Below are positions 41,524 through 49,746 of a DNA stretch of 64,000 nucleotides, one piece after another; position 1 is the stretch's first letter; each line of letters starts with the position of its first letter. Made by a program: the position numbers and the translations under genes. The stretch lies in the NCBI GenBank assembly GCA_026225095.1, contig JAMFSC010000186.1, positions 16,670 to 80,669 on the forward strand, written 5' to 3'. Below the pieces are notes generated by a model. It was not told the DNA's origin and made no database searches. It saw only the letters and a program-made list of their open reading frames with translations. This stretch comes from a bacterium (GTDB lineage Bacteria; Acidobacteriota; Terriglobia; Terriglobales; Acidobacteriaceae).

Positions 41524-41945
41524 GCCCGCACCTCGTCCCGCAGTTCATCGAGCCACACCAGCAACCCCGGCGCGACTTTCGGAACGGGCTTCTTCCCCGG
41601 CTTGCGCACCAGCAACGTCTTGACCCGCGCCACCAGCTCCGCCGCGAACGTATCCTCCGCGAGGTCGATCCGGACGTTCGCGCCGGCACTCCTCGCCTCG
41701 CGAACACTTCCGCCCAACATCACCACCGGCATTCCCGGATACACGCGCTTGAAGCCTGGAATCAACTCTCCGAACCGCGAGTCCAATACCAACAGTCCGG
41801 CACCTTCTGCGAAGGCAGCCCTTGCCTCGGCGATGGTCGCCGCATACCGAACCCGGCAGGCAGCCATCAGCTCCAGCAGCATCCGCACCCGGCTCACCAG
41901 AGCCGCATCGGTGCTCATCACCACCACCACCCGGCGCGGCCTCAA
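41520..41945 (-). CDS. Response-regulator receiver-like protein (141 aa)
   Basis: Looks like a CheY-type fold: VVVVMSTDAALVSRVRMLLE at strand 1/helix 1, LLVLDSRFGELIPGFK with a plausible phospho-acceptor Asp, and MPVVMLGGSV at strand 4 with Ser in place of the usual Thr/Ser switch. The paired acidic residues after strand 1 and the Lys near strand 5 are not clear, so it may be a non-phosphorylated pseudo-receiver. No histidine kinase or output domain is adjacent. Confidence 0.6.
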   Translation of the reverse strand: MRPRRVVVVMSTDAALVSRVRMLLELMAACRVRYAATIAEARAAFAEGAGLLVLDSRFGELIPGFKRVYPGMPVVMLGGSVREARSAGANVRIDLAEDTFAAELVARVKTLLVRKPGKKPVPKVAPGLLVWLDELRDEVRA

Positions 41946-42358
41946 TGCATCACCCCCGGCATGATCACCGCATGGACGATGTAGCCCATCATCTCGTCGT
42001 AGGTGATGATCCTTCCGCCAAAGGTGCGGAGCGGCTTCCCTTCCGCCCCGCCGCCCTGTCCTCCCCGGCCCGCGCCGAGACCACCCGCCGGAGTGAACTC
42101 CGAACTGGGGGTTGCAACCTCAATCTCCTGTCCCTCGCCTGCGATCCCCGCCTCGAGCCTCCGGATCGCCTCCCGCAGCGCCGCCAGCACATCCTCGCCA
42201 TAGACCGCGAGCACCCCGGCCTCAACCGCCTCGAACGGCCCCGGCCCCGCCGCGATCACCAGCTCCCCATCCGCCAGCCGCATCGCCAGCAGACGCAACT
42301 CCAGAATCAGCAGAATCAAAGCGCGCCGACGAGCATCCGGACGATCAAAAGCCATCAC
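41942..42358 (-). CDS. Hypothetical early protein (138 aa)
   Basis: An N-terminal helical half (RRRALILLILELRLLAMRLA and AALREAIRRLEAG) and a Gly-rich linker precede a C-terminal segment KPLRTFGGRIITYDEMMGYI. Overlaps both neighbours by 4 bases. No family recognised. Confidence 0.62.
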   Translation of the reverse strand: MMAFDRPDARRRALILLILELRLLAMRLADGELVIAAGPGPFEAVEAGVLAVYGEDVLAALREAIRRLEAGIAGEGQEIEVATPSSEFTPAGGLGAGRGGQGGGAEGKPLRTFGGRIITYDEMMGYIVHAVIMPGVMH

Positions 42359-42630
42359 GCCACCTCCGCTTTCCTCTTCCGTTCAGCTACAGGGCCGAGA
42401 AACTGATCCGCAGCGCCGGTCAGGCGCATCGACCGGTACTTGCCCGGGATCCGCACAATGAACCCGTCCCGCTCCAACGCCTGGACAAGTTCGTGCGCGC
42501 TGGTGATGTGGATTCCCATCTCCGCACCGATCTCCGCCATCGACGGAGCCATGCCGTTGCGGCTTCCCACCTTCCAGATCGCCCAGAGAGCATCCGCCTG
42601 TCGCGCGGTAGCTGGCCGTAATTCCGCCAT
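42355..42630 (-). CDS. LexA N-terminal-domain regulator, first gene of the early operon (91 aa)
   Basis: Start MAELRPATARQADALWAIW; the upstream open frame continues through the promoter, so an earlier start is unlikely. Residues 5-70 fit the LexA winged-helix (MAPSMAEIGAEMGIHITSAH, then LERDGFI...P-G-K-Y-RSMRL). The self-cleaving protease domain is absent, so it cannot respond to RecA the way LexA does. It probably binds the palindrome between the divergent promoters. Confidence 0.78.
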   Translation of the reverse strand: MAELRPATARQADALWAIWKVGSRNGMAPSMAEIGAEMGIHITSAHELVQALERDGFIVRIPGKYRSMRLTGAADQFLGPVAERKRKAEVA

Positions 42631-42661
42631 AGGTGATGTACTTTGGTTTGGCACAACCCGA

Positions 42662-42690
42662 ACATTATTGGGAGTAAATCGATTTGTCAA
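42662..42690 (-). promoter_or_regulatory. Leftward early promoter
   Basis: On the minus strand TTGACA (42690..42685) and TAATGT (42667..42662) are separated by exactly 17 bases, near-consensus sigma-70-type. It lies 32 bases upstream of the LexA-like start and would drive the long early operon. Confidence 0.75.
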
Positions 42691-42699
42691 TCTTTTTGT

Positions 42700-42715
42700 T
42701 TGCGTAATTACGCAA
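42700..42715. promoter_or_regulatory. 16-bp perfect palindrome, candidate phage operator
   Basis: TTGCGTAATTACGCAA is perfectly self-complementary. It sits 9 bases upstream of the leftward -35 box and overlaps the -35 of the rightward excisionase promoter, so a bound dimer could control both directions. Confidence 0.65.
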
Positions 42716-42727
42716 TAGATGTATAAC
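42700..42727 (+). promoter_or_regulatory. Rightward xis-int promoter
   Basis: TTGCGT (42700..42705) and TATAAC (42722..42727) are spaced 16 bases apart, 27 bases before the xis start. The -35 box lies inside the palindromic operator. Confidence 0.5.
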
Positions 42728-42753
42728 ACCTACAAAGGTAGGGACGAAACGCC

Positions 42754-42966
42754 ATGGAAAAAATGCTCAATACAGCGCAGGCCGCCGAGATGCTCGGCGT
42801 CGAAGCCGCTACACTCCGCACCTGGAAGGCACAGCGCAAGGGTCCACCGTTCGTGCAGCTCTCTCCGCGCTGCGTGCGTTATGCTGAGCGGGACATACTC
42901 ACGTATGGCAGAGAGCGCCGTGTGGTCCCATCCATGCCAGACACCCGGAGGCACCATGGCGCTTAG
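42754..42966 (+). CDS. Excisionase / AlpA-like HTH protein (70 aa)
   Basis: MLNTAQAAEMLGVEAATLRT then WKAQRKGPPF is the MerR-like winged-helix of excisionases and AlpA-type DNA-binding proteins. It overlaps the integrase start by 11 bases and is transcribed toward attR. It would bend attR DNA to favour excision. Confidence 0.82.
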   Translation: MEKMLNTAQAAEMLGVEAATLRTWKAQRKGPPFVQLSPRCVRYAERDILTYGRERRVVPSMPDTRRHHGA

Positions 42967-44107
42967 AAAAGAACCAGGCAGTCCGTTCCTGTACTACGAC
43001 TTCTACTTCCTTGGGAAGCGGCATCGCGGATCGACTGAGGCGAAAACGAAGATGGCGGCCCGTGAAGTTGAAGCAAAAGTGCTCCTTGGGTTGATGGAAG
43101 GCAGCGCCCCCAAGCGCCGCCAGAAGCCGCCCACCCTGCGCGAGTTCTCCACCCGCTGGCTCGAGTGGGTGGAGACGTCGCGTACGCTCAAACCCAACAG
43201 CCGTAAGTACTACGAGTATGGCTGGCGGCTGCTCTCGCTCTCGAGGCTGGCGGAGATGTACATCGATCAGATCACCACCGAGATGGTCGACTGCACTTCG
43301 TTCGAGCGGCCGGTCATCAACCGCAAGACGAAAGAGTCGACCGGTGTCATGGTTCCCTGCTCGAAGTCCTACACCAGCCAGGCACTCCGCACGCTCAAGA
43401 CGATGCTCGGATCTGCGATCGAATGGAAAATCCTCTCGTCCCGTCCAAAGTTCGCCATGCCGGCGACGGTGGCACGCGACCAGATGATTGACCAGGACGC
43501 GGAGATCCGAATCCAGGATGCCCTGCAGATCGAAACCGAGAGCAACGCCCACCGCTGGATGCGCAGCCGGGCGTGGCTCGTGGTTGTCGTCCTGCAGGAC
43601 ACCGGGATGCGCCCGTGCGAGGTGTTCCCGATGCGAATCGAGAACCTTCACTTCGACGCCGACCGGATCTGGGTGCCCAACGGAAAGACGAAGAACGCGA
43701 CCCGCTTCGTCTCGATGAGCGAGCGCGTGAAGCGGATGCTGCTGGATGCAACACGCGGCCGCTCCGGCTGGGTGTTTCCATCCAAGCGTGCGAAGTCGGG
43801 CCATCTCGAATCGATCTCCAAGAGCTTCGCTGCGGCCTGCGTCCGGGCTGGAGTCGATCCACGGATTGTCCCTTATTCCGCTCGTCACACCTACGCTACT
43901 TACCAGGTCGAGGCGACAGGGAACATCTTCGCCGTCTCGAAATCGATGGGCCACGCCAACGTGCAGTCAATGACCCCCTACCAGCACGCCGACACGTCGC
44001 AACTCAACCGCAAGATTGACGAGCGCAATCGAGCCCGCGAACTGCGCCGTTTCCAACTCCTGACCGATAGTCAGACTTTTGGTCAGACAACATCCACGAT
44101 CCAGTAA
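42956..44107 (+). CDS. int: Tyrosine integrase (383 aa)
   Basis: Start ATG 42956 (GGAGG 5 bases upstream) gives MALRKEPGSPFLYYDFYFLG, a typical arm-binding N-terminus. A SAM-like core-binding domain spans about residues 55-150. Catalytic landmarks are Arg in DTGMRPCEVF, the box II segment PYSARHTYATY (Tyr replaces the usual first His of H-x-x-R) and MGHANVQSMTPYQH with the nucleophile Tyr. The stop is 39 bases before the attR core, and the 19-bp arm-like repeat lies within its last 13 codons. Confidence 0.95.
   Translation: MALRKEPGSPFLYYDFYFLGKRHRGSTEAKTKMAAREVEAKVLLGLMEGSAPKRRQKPPTLREFSTRWLEWVETSRTLKPNSRKYYEYGWRLLSLSRLAEMYIDQITTEMVDCTSFERPVINRKTKESTGVMVPCSKSYTSQALRTLKTMLGSAIEWKILSSRPKFAMPATVARDQMIDQDAEIRIQDALQIETESNAHRWMRSRAWLVVVVLQDTGMRPCEVFPMRIENLHFDADRIWVPNGKTKNATRFVSMSERVKRMLLDATRGRSGWVFPSKRAKSGHLESISKSFAAACVRAGVDPRIVPYSARHTYATYQVEATGNIFAVSKSMGHANVQSMTPYQHADTSQLNRKIDERNRARELRRFQLLTDSQTFGQTTSTIQ
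44070..44088 (+). promoter_or_regulatory. Candidate integrase arm-type site, right, inside int
   Basis: Same 19-mer GTCAGACTTTTGGTCAGAC as at 428..446, here encoding the end of the integrase and lying 58 bases left of the attR core. Exact conservation of a nucleotide string in coding and non-coding contexts argues for DNA-level function. Confidence 0.5.
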
Positions 44108-44146
44108 AAAGCCCCGTAAACAGAGAGGAATGAAGACGTGCTCGAA

Positions 44147-44195
44147 TCGACTCTTAATCGACTGGTCGTAGGTTCGATCCCTACCGCGTCCACCA
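44147..44195 (+). pseudogene. tRNA-Lys 3' fragment (49 bases)
   Basis: Anticodon loop, variable loop, T-arm, acceptor 3' strand and CCA of tRNA-Lys(CTT), without D-arm or 5' acceptor strand. Left behind when the prophage supplied a new 3' end to the intact gene at 247..322. Confidence 0.9.
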
Positions 44196-44223
44196 TTTCC
44201 CTCTCTCAAAATAAACGACTTAC
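44147..44223 (+). repeat. attR core, 77-bp direct repeat
   Basis: Second copy of the attachment core (identical to 274..350). It represents the original chromosomal 3' half of tRNA-Lys plus 28 bases downstream, displaced by the prophage. Confidence 0.93.
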
Positions 44224-44743
44224 CTATAAATCATCCGGCGTGGATGGGTCATATTGGCGCTCGGATCACTCACAGGCGCGGCGCCAGGCCAACGCATGGA
44301 ACCACCGCACCACCAGAACAAAACCACCATCGAATGGAAGTTCCGCGGAAAGTTTCACCAGGAGCTTTTTGTGCGCAGAATGTGGGCCGTTGCGTGGAAA
44401 AACTGGACAGCGGTCGCTGATTTGAAAGTGGTCTGCTATGGTGCGTTGATCGTGCGGATGAAGTCTGTCTGGGCCCCCCCGAGCCGGTTCGCGGTCCGGC
44501 GCGCGGATACGGGGCCGAGGCCTTCGGCCTCGAACGCCACAGTGACCGGAAACCACGGCAACCAGAGAAATGCTCTCGTATCGCCAGTTCAATCAAATTC
44601 TGGTCTTTTTTGTCGGTCTCGTTCGGTTTTGGAAACGTTCCCAAAACGAAACTCGCTAAGGGCATACGCAATTGTTTTGTCTGCTGGCTTTCCCCTAGAT
44701 CGGGCATAAGAGATTCAGGCGCATCTGCGCCTAGGAGCTCTCT
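44224..44743. other. Non-coding 520-bp region between attR and the chromosomal peptide cassette
   Basis: 44224..44267 is the diverged continuation of the att repeat. A 22-bp near-perfect palindrome lies at 44626..44647. A perfect hairpin AGGCGC-ATCT-GCGCCT (44717..44732) abuts the AGGAG ribosome-binding site of the peptide gene. The remaining 44268..44625 shows no convincing gene on either strand. Confidence 0.6.
44626..44647. promoter_or_regulatory. LacI-type palindromic operator candidate
   Basis: A 22-bp palindrome with one mismatched pair whose centre TGGAAACGTTCCCA has the CG-centred form of LacI-family operators. It lies 96 bases upstream of the peptide ATG, where it could regulate the cassette. 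No LacI-type gene is in the window. Confidence 0.4.
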
Positions 44744-44899
44744 ATGCAAAAGCTACTTCGTTCGCTCGCACTCTTCGCTGCTCTATCGTCAGTAGGTCCC
44801 ATGCTTGTCGCGGAAACGATGGGGACGAACCCGAGGCCTCGCCTTGAGGCTTCGGGTCTCTTGATGCTACAACTCTCATTCGAAATTTATATGGGTTAA
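44744..44899 (+). CDS. Small secreted-peptide ORF (51 aa) of the chromosomal cassette
   Basis: AGGAG precedes ATG 44744. The product begins MQKLLRSLALFAALSSVGPM and a probable signal peptide ends near LVA-E, leaving about 28 residues. An internal imperfect inverted repeat (44830..44856, CCCGAgGCCTC / GAGGCtTCGGG) overlaps the coding region, so a structured RNA is an alternative explanation. It precedes the 7-TM gene by 57 bases as in the attL cassette, although the peptide sequences themselves are not clearly related. Confidence 0.45.
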   Translation: MQKLLRSLALFAALSSVGPMLVAETMGTNPRPRLEASGLLMLQLSFEIYMG

Positions 44900-44956
44900 T
44901 AATACGCGTATAGTGGGAATCCATAGTTTTCGTGCCTGTGATCACCCAAATAGGTG

Positions 44957-45727
44957 ATGGAGGTTGGATCCTTGGACAATGCACTTTGGGCGGCGGGCTT
45001 CTTAGGCCACGTCGCCCTGCTTCTCATCCTGGTGGGACGGGCGCGTTGGCGCGAATTCCCCGTTTTTACCTCGCTCATTGCATTTCAGGTACTAGAGACA
45101 GTGATTCTGTTCCTCGCCTTCCGGTATGCGAGCGGCCATGTTTACTTTCGCGCATACTGGATTCTGGCATGCGGCGACTACTGCTTCCAAGTGGCTTTGA
45201 TCATTGAAATCGCCCGCATCGTTCTACGTCCGATTGGCACCTGGGTTCAAGAGGCGCGAAGAGTTTTTATGGCCTGGTCAGCGGTGGGTACGCTGGCCGC
45301 AGTCGCGCTCTGCCTAACGATCGTTCCCCCAGCAACATCAGGCATGAATCCCTGGGAGATGCGAGCGGATATCTTCACCTCGGTATTGACCTGCGAACTG
45401 TTCTTATCCATGTCCTTGGCGGCCAATCGTCTACGCCTGCTTTGGCGAGGCCATGTCATGGCCCTGGGGCAAGGACTGACTGTTTGGGCGATCTTCTCAT
45501 TTGGCGGCGATGTGGCCTATGTACTCACAGGCTCACGCCATGTGATGGAAGCCTCGGACAGAATCCGGATGTATATCTATTTAGGCGCCCTGGCATTCTG
45601 GATAGTATCCTTCTGGTTCCCGAAACGGGAATTTTCTCCGTCCGATGCGGAAATTAGAGAGAGGCTAGGAGTTTTACGGGAGCGAACAGGATATAGTAGC
45701 CGGCAGCAGGGTCCGAGGTTGAGATGA
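44957..45727 (+). CDS. 7-TM integral membrane protein of the chromosomal cassette
   Basis: A 256-residue protein with about seven hydrophobic helices, related to the protein at 771..1505 in length, topology and positions of Trp, R-x-x-P-F and I-x-R motifs. The start may be GTG 44954, ATG 44957 or TTG 44972; the last has GGAGG 8 bases upstream. Ends in a charged tail (FPKREFSPSDAEIRERLGVL). It overlaps the partner gene by 4 bases. Unknown function. Confidence 0.8.
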   Translation: MEVGSLDNALWAAGFLGHVALLLILVGRARWREFPVFTSLIAFQVLETVILFLAFRYASGHVYFRAYWILACGDYCFQVALIIEIARIVLRPIGTWVQEARRVFMAWSAVGTLAAVALCLTIVPPATSGMNPWEMRADIFTSVLTCELFLSMSLAANRLRLLWRGHVMALGQGLTVWAIFSFGGDVAYVLTGSRHVMEASDRIRMYIYLGALAFWIVSFWFPKREFSPSDAEIRERLGVLRERTGYSSRQQGPRLR

Positions 45728-46269
45728 TCCGATTGATTTCTCTGATGATCCTCGTGGGTGGTTTCGTTTTTGTGAGTTGCGCCCTGCTGCAAGCACAAGT
45801 ATTGGCTCGTAAGCTATCGCTTTCAACATGGGAAGAACTGATTGCGGAGTTGAAACCTGCAGAGATGGGCGGGGTCACGCTCGTAGCCATGGAGTATTTA
45901 AACCCGGACTACCTGTCGCTTCGGACAGATCCCAGCGAGCGATTGAGACTGATTGGAGGAACCAAAGGCTTAATGCAGCTCTATGTGAACGCAAACGTGC
46001 TCGTCGCCTTAGCGGCACATGCGGAGCTCTGGAAACTAGATGAAAGTCGAACTGTGGCCCGACTCATGCGTGGCGACGGTTTGGCTTTGCGTCGCGCTAC
46101 AAGACAATTTTTATTGAGCCAGATTACTGGGTATGGCAGAGCACGCGATTCGCACCTCGTGCAAGTTGTTGCATATTCCTACTACTCTATGGCGCAGCGA
46201 CTGCTTGGACTCTATCAGGGCTTACTGTTCCATCGCTTGCAGAGTCTAGATGCCAGAGTCTGGCAGTAA
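45724..46269 (+). CDS. Membrane-anchored partner of the chromosomal 7-TM protein (181 aa)
   Basis: N-terminal hydrophobic helix (LISLMILVGGFVFVSCALLQ) that could be an anchor or signal peptide, followed by a helical domain of about 150 residues with GGTKGLMQLYVNANVLVALA and WKLDESRTVARLMR. Its ATGA overlap with the 7-TM gene indicates coupled translation. It corresponds in order and size to 1524..2030. No family recognised. Confidence 0.75.
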   Translation: MIRLISLMILVGGFVFVSCALLQAQVLARKLSLSTWEELIAELKPAEMGGVTLVAMEYLNPDYLSLRTDPSERLRLIGGTKGLMQLYVNANVLVALAAHAELWKLDESRTVARLMRGDGLALRRATRQFLLSQITGYGRARDSHLVQVVAYSYYSMAQRLLGLYQGLLFHRLQSLDARVWQ

Positions 46270-46302
46270 AGCCGCCATAGCATCTGCGTAATCGGATGTG
46301 AA

Positions 46303-47133
46303 TCACGACAGGCTTCGTGGCCCACCGACCGTCTGAAGCTCCATAAGAACACTTAGCATACTCAGTCGATATAAGAGACACTCACGCAATTGCTGCAAGT
46401 CGCCGGTATACCATTCGGCGGGGACCTGGTTTACTCCTCTACGCAAGAGTTCAGGAATCACTTGCGTGAAGTAGTTGAGCCAATGGTCGGCACTTCGGTC
46501 CTCCCATGGGCGAGCCTGAAGATGGACGCATTCGGGTCGTCGCGCATTGCCTGCGATCTCGGACCATGCTGCTCCCCCAAAGAGATGGCGGTTATTGACG
46601 AAAAAAGCCTGATAGCCGCCACTATTCAGATTCTGGCGATAGATGCACTGGCGTTGATCCTGGTGACTAGCCCAGACATCAAAGATGTACATCCCCAGGA
46701 ACTCCGCTCTGTTTGCGATTCGGGGCAAGCGCGATGTTTCTAACCATTCGACCAGTTCAAAGCCGATTCGATCCATGAATTCGGAAGCAAAGTAGACTCC
46801 GCTTTTGGGCAGGATATCACCCCATTCTTCTCTTAATGTGTGGTCTACCGAAGCCTGGACCGTACTGCGGTTTACAACTACATTGCGCGAAGACGGAGTT
46901 TGAAAACCTAATGCTCGAATCAAGTAGGATCCCAGAATCTCGTTAGCCAGTACGTTCGGCTCCTGCGGATTGCAATTCAATCGCAACGAGTACAACTTTC
47001 CGTCATCACATCGAGCCAAAATGCCGTTTGAGCCGCCCCTGAGCCGTCTTATGATGGACACCACCTCAATTGTCGGTATCTCAACGGCGACGTCGGAGAA
47101 TCCATTCGGCGTTAGTTGACCTTGGATCGGCAC
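46303..47133 (-). CDS. HipA-like kinase family protein (276 aa)
   Basis: Start GTG 47133 has GGAGGAG upstream. NGILARCDDGKLYSLRLNCN, PNVLANEILGSYLIRALGFQ and the central FDVWASHQDQRQCIYR fit the compact HipA-like kinase group, which lacks the separate N-terminal HipA subdomain and the partner HipB. The region WASHQDQRQ would correspond to the catalytic D-x-x-x-x-N-like loop, but DQ replaces the expected residues, so activity is uncertain. Convergent with the 7-TM cassette, 33 bases between stops. Confidence 0.72.
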   Translation of the reverse strand: MPIQGQLTPNGFSDVAVEIPTIEVVSIIRRLRGGSNGILARCDDGKLYSLRLNCNPQEPNVLANEILGSYLIRALGFQTPSSRNVVVNRSTVQASVDHTLREEWGDILPKSGVYFASEFMDRIGFELVEWLETSRLPRIANRAEFLGMYIFDVWASHQDQRQCIYRQNLNSGGYQAFFVNNRHLFGGAAWSEIAGNARRPECVHLQARPWEDRSADHWLNYFTQVIPELLRRGVNQVPAEWYTGDLQQLRECLLYRLSMLSVLMELQTVGGPRSLS

Positions 47134-47538
47134 AGGATCTCCTCCGCGCTATATGTTGCCTGGATGACATAATAGCGTACTACCTCGGTCAGTGCACATC
47201 TTCTCGAGTTCCACGTTCCGCCAATAGCTTGCGCTTGAGGACGATCCCAGAGAGCGGGCGTAAAGAGGTCCTTTTAGTCCATTCCCTAAAGCCTCAGCCG
47301 CAGCTAGAGCGGATTCGGTAAATGGGATCGAGTCCGTGGCCCGGTGCTGTGACGGCCGGCCCACCTTAGGCGCGGTGAAACGTTGCGCCGAAGGTGGGGC
47401 ACCCAATTTCATACCAGCAGGCAATCTGCTCGAATACAGATTCCGAGAAATGGAGAAGTCATCCATGTCTCAAACGATGCATTCCCCGCGCTTGGTCCGA
47501 GGGTTCCCGGACCAAGCACGGTCGGAGTTGCAAAGTCG
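47134..47538. other. Intergenic 405 bp with a strong hairpin (REP-like element)
   Basis: 47360..47398 forms a 14-position stem with one mismatch (CCCACCTTaGGCGC / GCGCCgAAGGTGGG) and an 11-base loop, followed by GGCACCC. It resembles short GC-rich hairpins dispersed in acidobacterial genomes and may be a REP-like element or terminator. No convincing gene is seen in the rest of the gap. Confidence 0.5.
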
Positions 47539-49482
47539 CTACTTCCCTCGCATTTCCAGCACCTGCACCGAATACGGCGGCATCGTGTGTTTGAACTTCT
47601 CCCCCAGGTTCTTCAGCTCGCTCTTCACCGGCACGATCCTTGACGGGGCAGAGATTGTATTCGTCTCCGCCAGGTTGGTACCCGCAAGCGACACCAGCGT
47701 TCCGGTGTTCGCCACGCTCCCGCCCGCCAGGTCAATTTCCAGAGGCTGTGCCACCGAGGACGCGTTCACCAGCTTCAAGTACACCGTCCCCTTACCCGGA
47801 TCGCGCGTTACCGAGTAGAAGAACCGGTCTCCGCCTCCAGTTACGGACGAGGTCGGAACCTCGGTCCCGAGGTACTCCGCGAACATGGCCTGCGCGTAGA
47901 AGCTCGGCGCGCCGTAGCTCGTCATTGCGTCATAGCCGATCAGGTCCGACTCCCACTGCATGCCACCAGGGTTCACGTTGACGAACATCGGCGCATACGA
48001 AGCCATCACAATTAGATCGCTGTTCCGTTCCATCCCCGTCATCCACGCAGCATCTCCCAGCGCGGCACCCATATTGGTCGTTGGAGACCCCTCCCGCGTC
48101 GCCCACTCGCCCACGAAGATCTTCGGACCATTCCGATCGATCGTATCGTAGTGCTTCACATCGGCGAAGAACTCATCCGCCCGCTTGTAATAGTGATCGT
48201 CCAACACATCCGGCTTCATCCGTTTCAGAGGCGCTGTCGCAATCAGTTCCAACTGGGGATACTTTGCCTTGATGGCTTTGTAAAACTGCGCATATCGTCC
48301 CTCGTAGCTGCCCGACCGATCGAACCAATCCTCATTGCCGATCTCGACATACTTGATAGGAAAGGGAGCCGGATGGCCCAACTTCGCCCGCATCGCGCCC
48401 CATTTCGTCGACGAGTCGCCCGTGGCAAACTCGATCTCGTCGAGAGCATCGTCCACGAACGGCGTCAACGCAGGCCCGGGGTGGATATGATCGCCCTTCA
48501 GCGAATACCCCGCATAGACCGCCAGAACCGTTTGGATCTTCAGATCCTCCGTCCACTCCAGAAACTCCAGCAAACCCATCCCGTCGGATGATTGGTAGTT
48601 CCACGGGCTCCGGTGAGTCGGACGACCCACCATCGGCCCAATCGTATTCTTCCAGTCAAACCGCTCGTCGATCTGGTCGCCCTCGAGATAGTTCCCTCCC
48701 GGCAGACGCAGGAACGTCGGATGCATTCCGGCCATCATCTCCATCAGATCCGTTCGAAAACCACCGTCCCGTCCCTTGTAGGTCGGAGGAAATAGCGATA
48801 CCAGGTCTATCCACACCTTGCCAGGGTGCGCTACCGTCAGCAGCAGATGGTTCTCCGACGACGGCTCAACCTTGCCCGTGCTGAGCGTGAACTCGTACCG
48901 CTTCCACTCCGAACTCAAGCCACCGGACGTCGCTGTCGCGACCTCTTTACCGGAGGTGTCGCCTACGAGCGCGACCCGAATCGAACCGATATCACCCGAA
49001 GCCGCCTTGGCATAAAACGACCCCTTGTAGGTAGTATTCGGACGCACCGCCATGCCCCAGTAGCCTTCATTCCGAATGCCGGCCTGGTTCGCCTCATCCG
49101 CTTGTTTCACCTCCAGCAGCAGGCTCGCCGGCAGCGCTGCGCTTGGCCCCTCGGTTGTGTCGAAAGACATCGTGGCGTCCGAGCTTCCCCCATGTTCGAT
49201 ATTCCAATGCGCCATCCCCCCGAAGCCATGCTCCTGAAACGTGCGATTTCGCACCATCTCCGGGTACAGTCCGCCGTCGTAGGAGTAGTTGATCTCCTCC
49301 GTCATCAGGCCATACAGCGTTGGGCTCACTTGATGCGCAGGCTTATCCACCTGGATATTCAGCGTCGCCAGCGGCGCCTGGGCTGATAACACGCCGCTCA
49401 GTGCCGCGGACATCAACACCTGAACCATTGTTGCGGCGGTCATCTCCCGCCATGCACTCGTCTGTCCAGTCGCTATCTTCAT
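47539..49482 (-). CDS. Alpha-L-arabinofuranosidase, GH51 family, secreted (647 aa)
   Basis: Chosen start MKIATGQTSAWREM, with a hydrophobic signal region (MVQVLMSAALSGVLSA) shortly after. An internal Met immediately before the hydrophobic stretch is an alternative. GH51 landmarks are LYGLMTEEINYSYDGGLY, RLPGGNYLEGD, acid/base Glu in VEIGNEDWF and nucleophile Glu in FVGEWATREG. The C-terminal part is a beta-sandwich. It releases arabinose from plant polysaccharides in the periplasm or outside. A LacI-type site lies 38 bases upstream. Confidence 0.9.
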   Translation of the reverse strand: MKIATGQTSAWREMTAATMVQVLMSAALSGVLSAQAPLATLNIQVDKPAHQVSPTLYGLMTEEINYSYDGGLYPEMVRNRTFQEHGFGGMAHWNIEHGGSSDATMSFDTTEGPSAALPASLLLEVKQADEANQAGIRNEGYWGMAVRPNTTYKGSFYAKAASGDIGSIRVALVGDTSGKEVATATSGGLSSEWKRYEFTLSTGKVEPSSENHLLLTVAHPGKVWIDLVSLFPPTYKGRDGGFRTDLMEMMAGMHPTFLRLPGGNYLEGDQIDERFDWKNTIGPMVGRPTHRSPWNYQSSDGMGLLEFLEWTEDLKIQTVLAVYAGYSLKGDHIHPGPALTPFVDDALDEIEFATGDSSTKWGAMRAKLGHPAPFPIKYVEIGNEDWFDRSGSYEGRYAQFYKAIKAKYPQLELIATAPLKRMKPDVLDDHYYKRADEFFADVKHYDTIDRNGPKIFVGEWATREGSPTTNMGAALGDAAWMTGMERNSDLIVMASYAPMFVNVNPGGMQWESDLIGYDAMTSYGAPSFYAQAMFAEYLGTEVPTSSVTGGGDRFFYSVTRDPGKGTVYLKLVNASSVAQPLEIDLAGGSVANTGTLVSLAGTNLAETNTISAPSRIVPVKSELKNLGEKFKHTMPPYSVQVLEMRGK

Positions 49483-49519
49483 TCCCAATCTCCGCATCGT
49501 TATCCTTCTGCACATCGCG

Positions 49520-49533
49520 TGAAAGCGTTTTCT
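49520..49533. promoter_or_regulatory. CRE/LacI-type operator upstream of the arabinofuranosidase
   Basis: TGAAAGCGTTTTCT has the CG-centred, nearly palindromic form of LacI-family operators. Its position just upstream of the GH51 start fits sugar-responsive repression. No regulator gene is nearby. Confidence 0.45.
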
Positions 49534-49746
49534 GACGCAAACCATGCTGCCATAATACCCCGCAATCCGTCACGCTCTTTCTGACCTGCCGCTGCGGACA
49601 GTTTTCACACCGTCGACGAGCACACCCCTCTATGCAAAGGTCGCGTCAGTCGCGGCGAAGCAGCCGGAGCCCGCCATCAAAAACTGATGTCAGAAAAAGA
49701 GGCTATTGAAATGAATGGGAGCGTGACGCGGCACCACCTCGGGCGC

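Larger units (their letters stand above)
274..44223. mobile_element. Integrated lambda/HK97-type siphoprophage, about 44 kb, in tRNA-Lys
   Basis: Bounded by perfect 77-bp direct repeats overlapping the tRNA-Lys 3' half. It contains in one coherent leftward order: integrase/excisionase control, early operon, O-like initiator with iterons, lysis genes, HNH-terminase packaging module, HK97-fold head genes, siphovirus tail genes and a fibre-position protein. All head and tail families expected of a complete phage are present. The tape measure gene is frameshifted, so particle production is doubtful unless that is a sequencing error or recoding. The leftmost 2.5 kb (590..2844) is rightward accessory cargo. 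Confidence 0.93.

Noticed and set aside
47149..47466. A 105-codon minus-strand frame in the gap before the arabinofuranosidase
   Set aside because: It reads through a GC-rich hairpin element, has no domain and no good ribosome-binding site.
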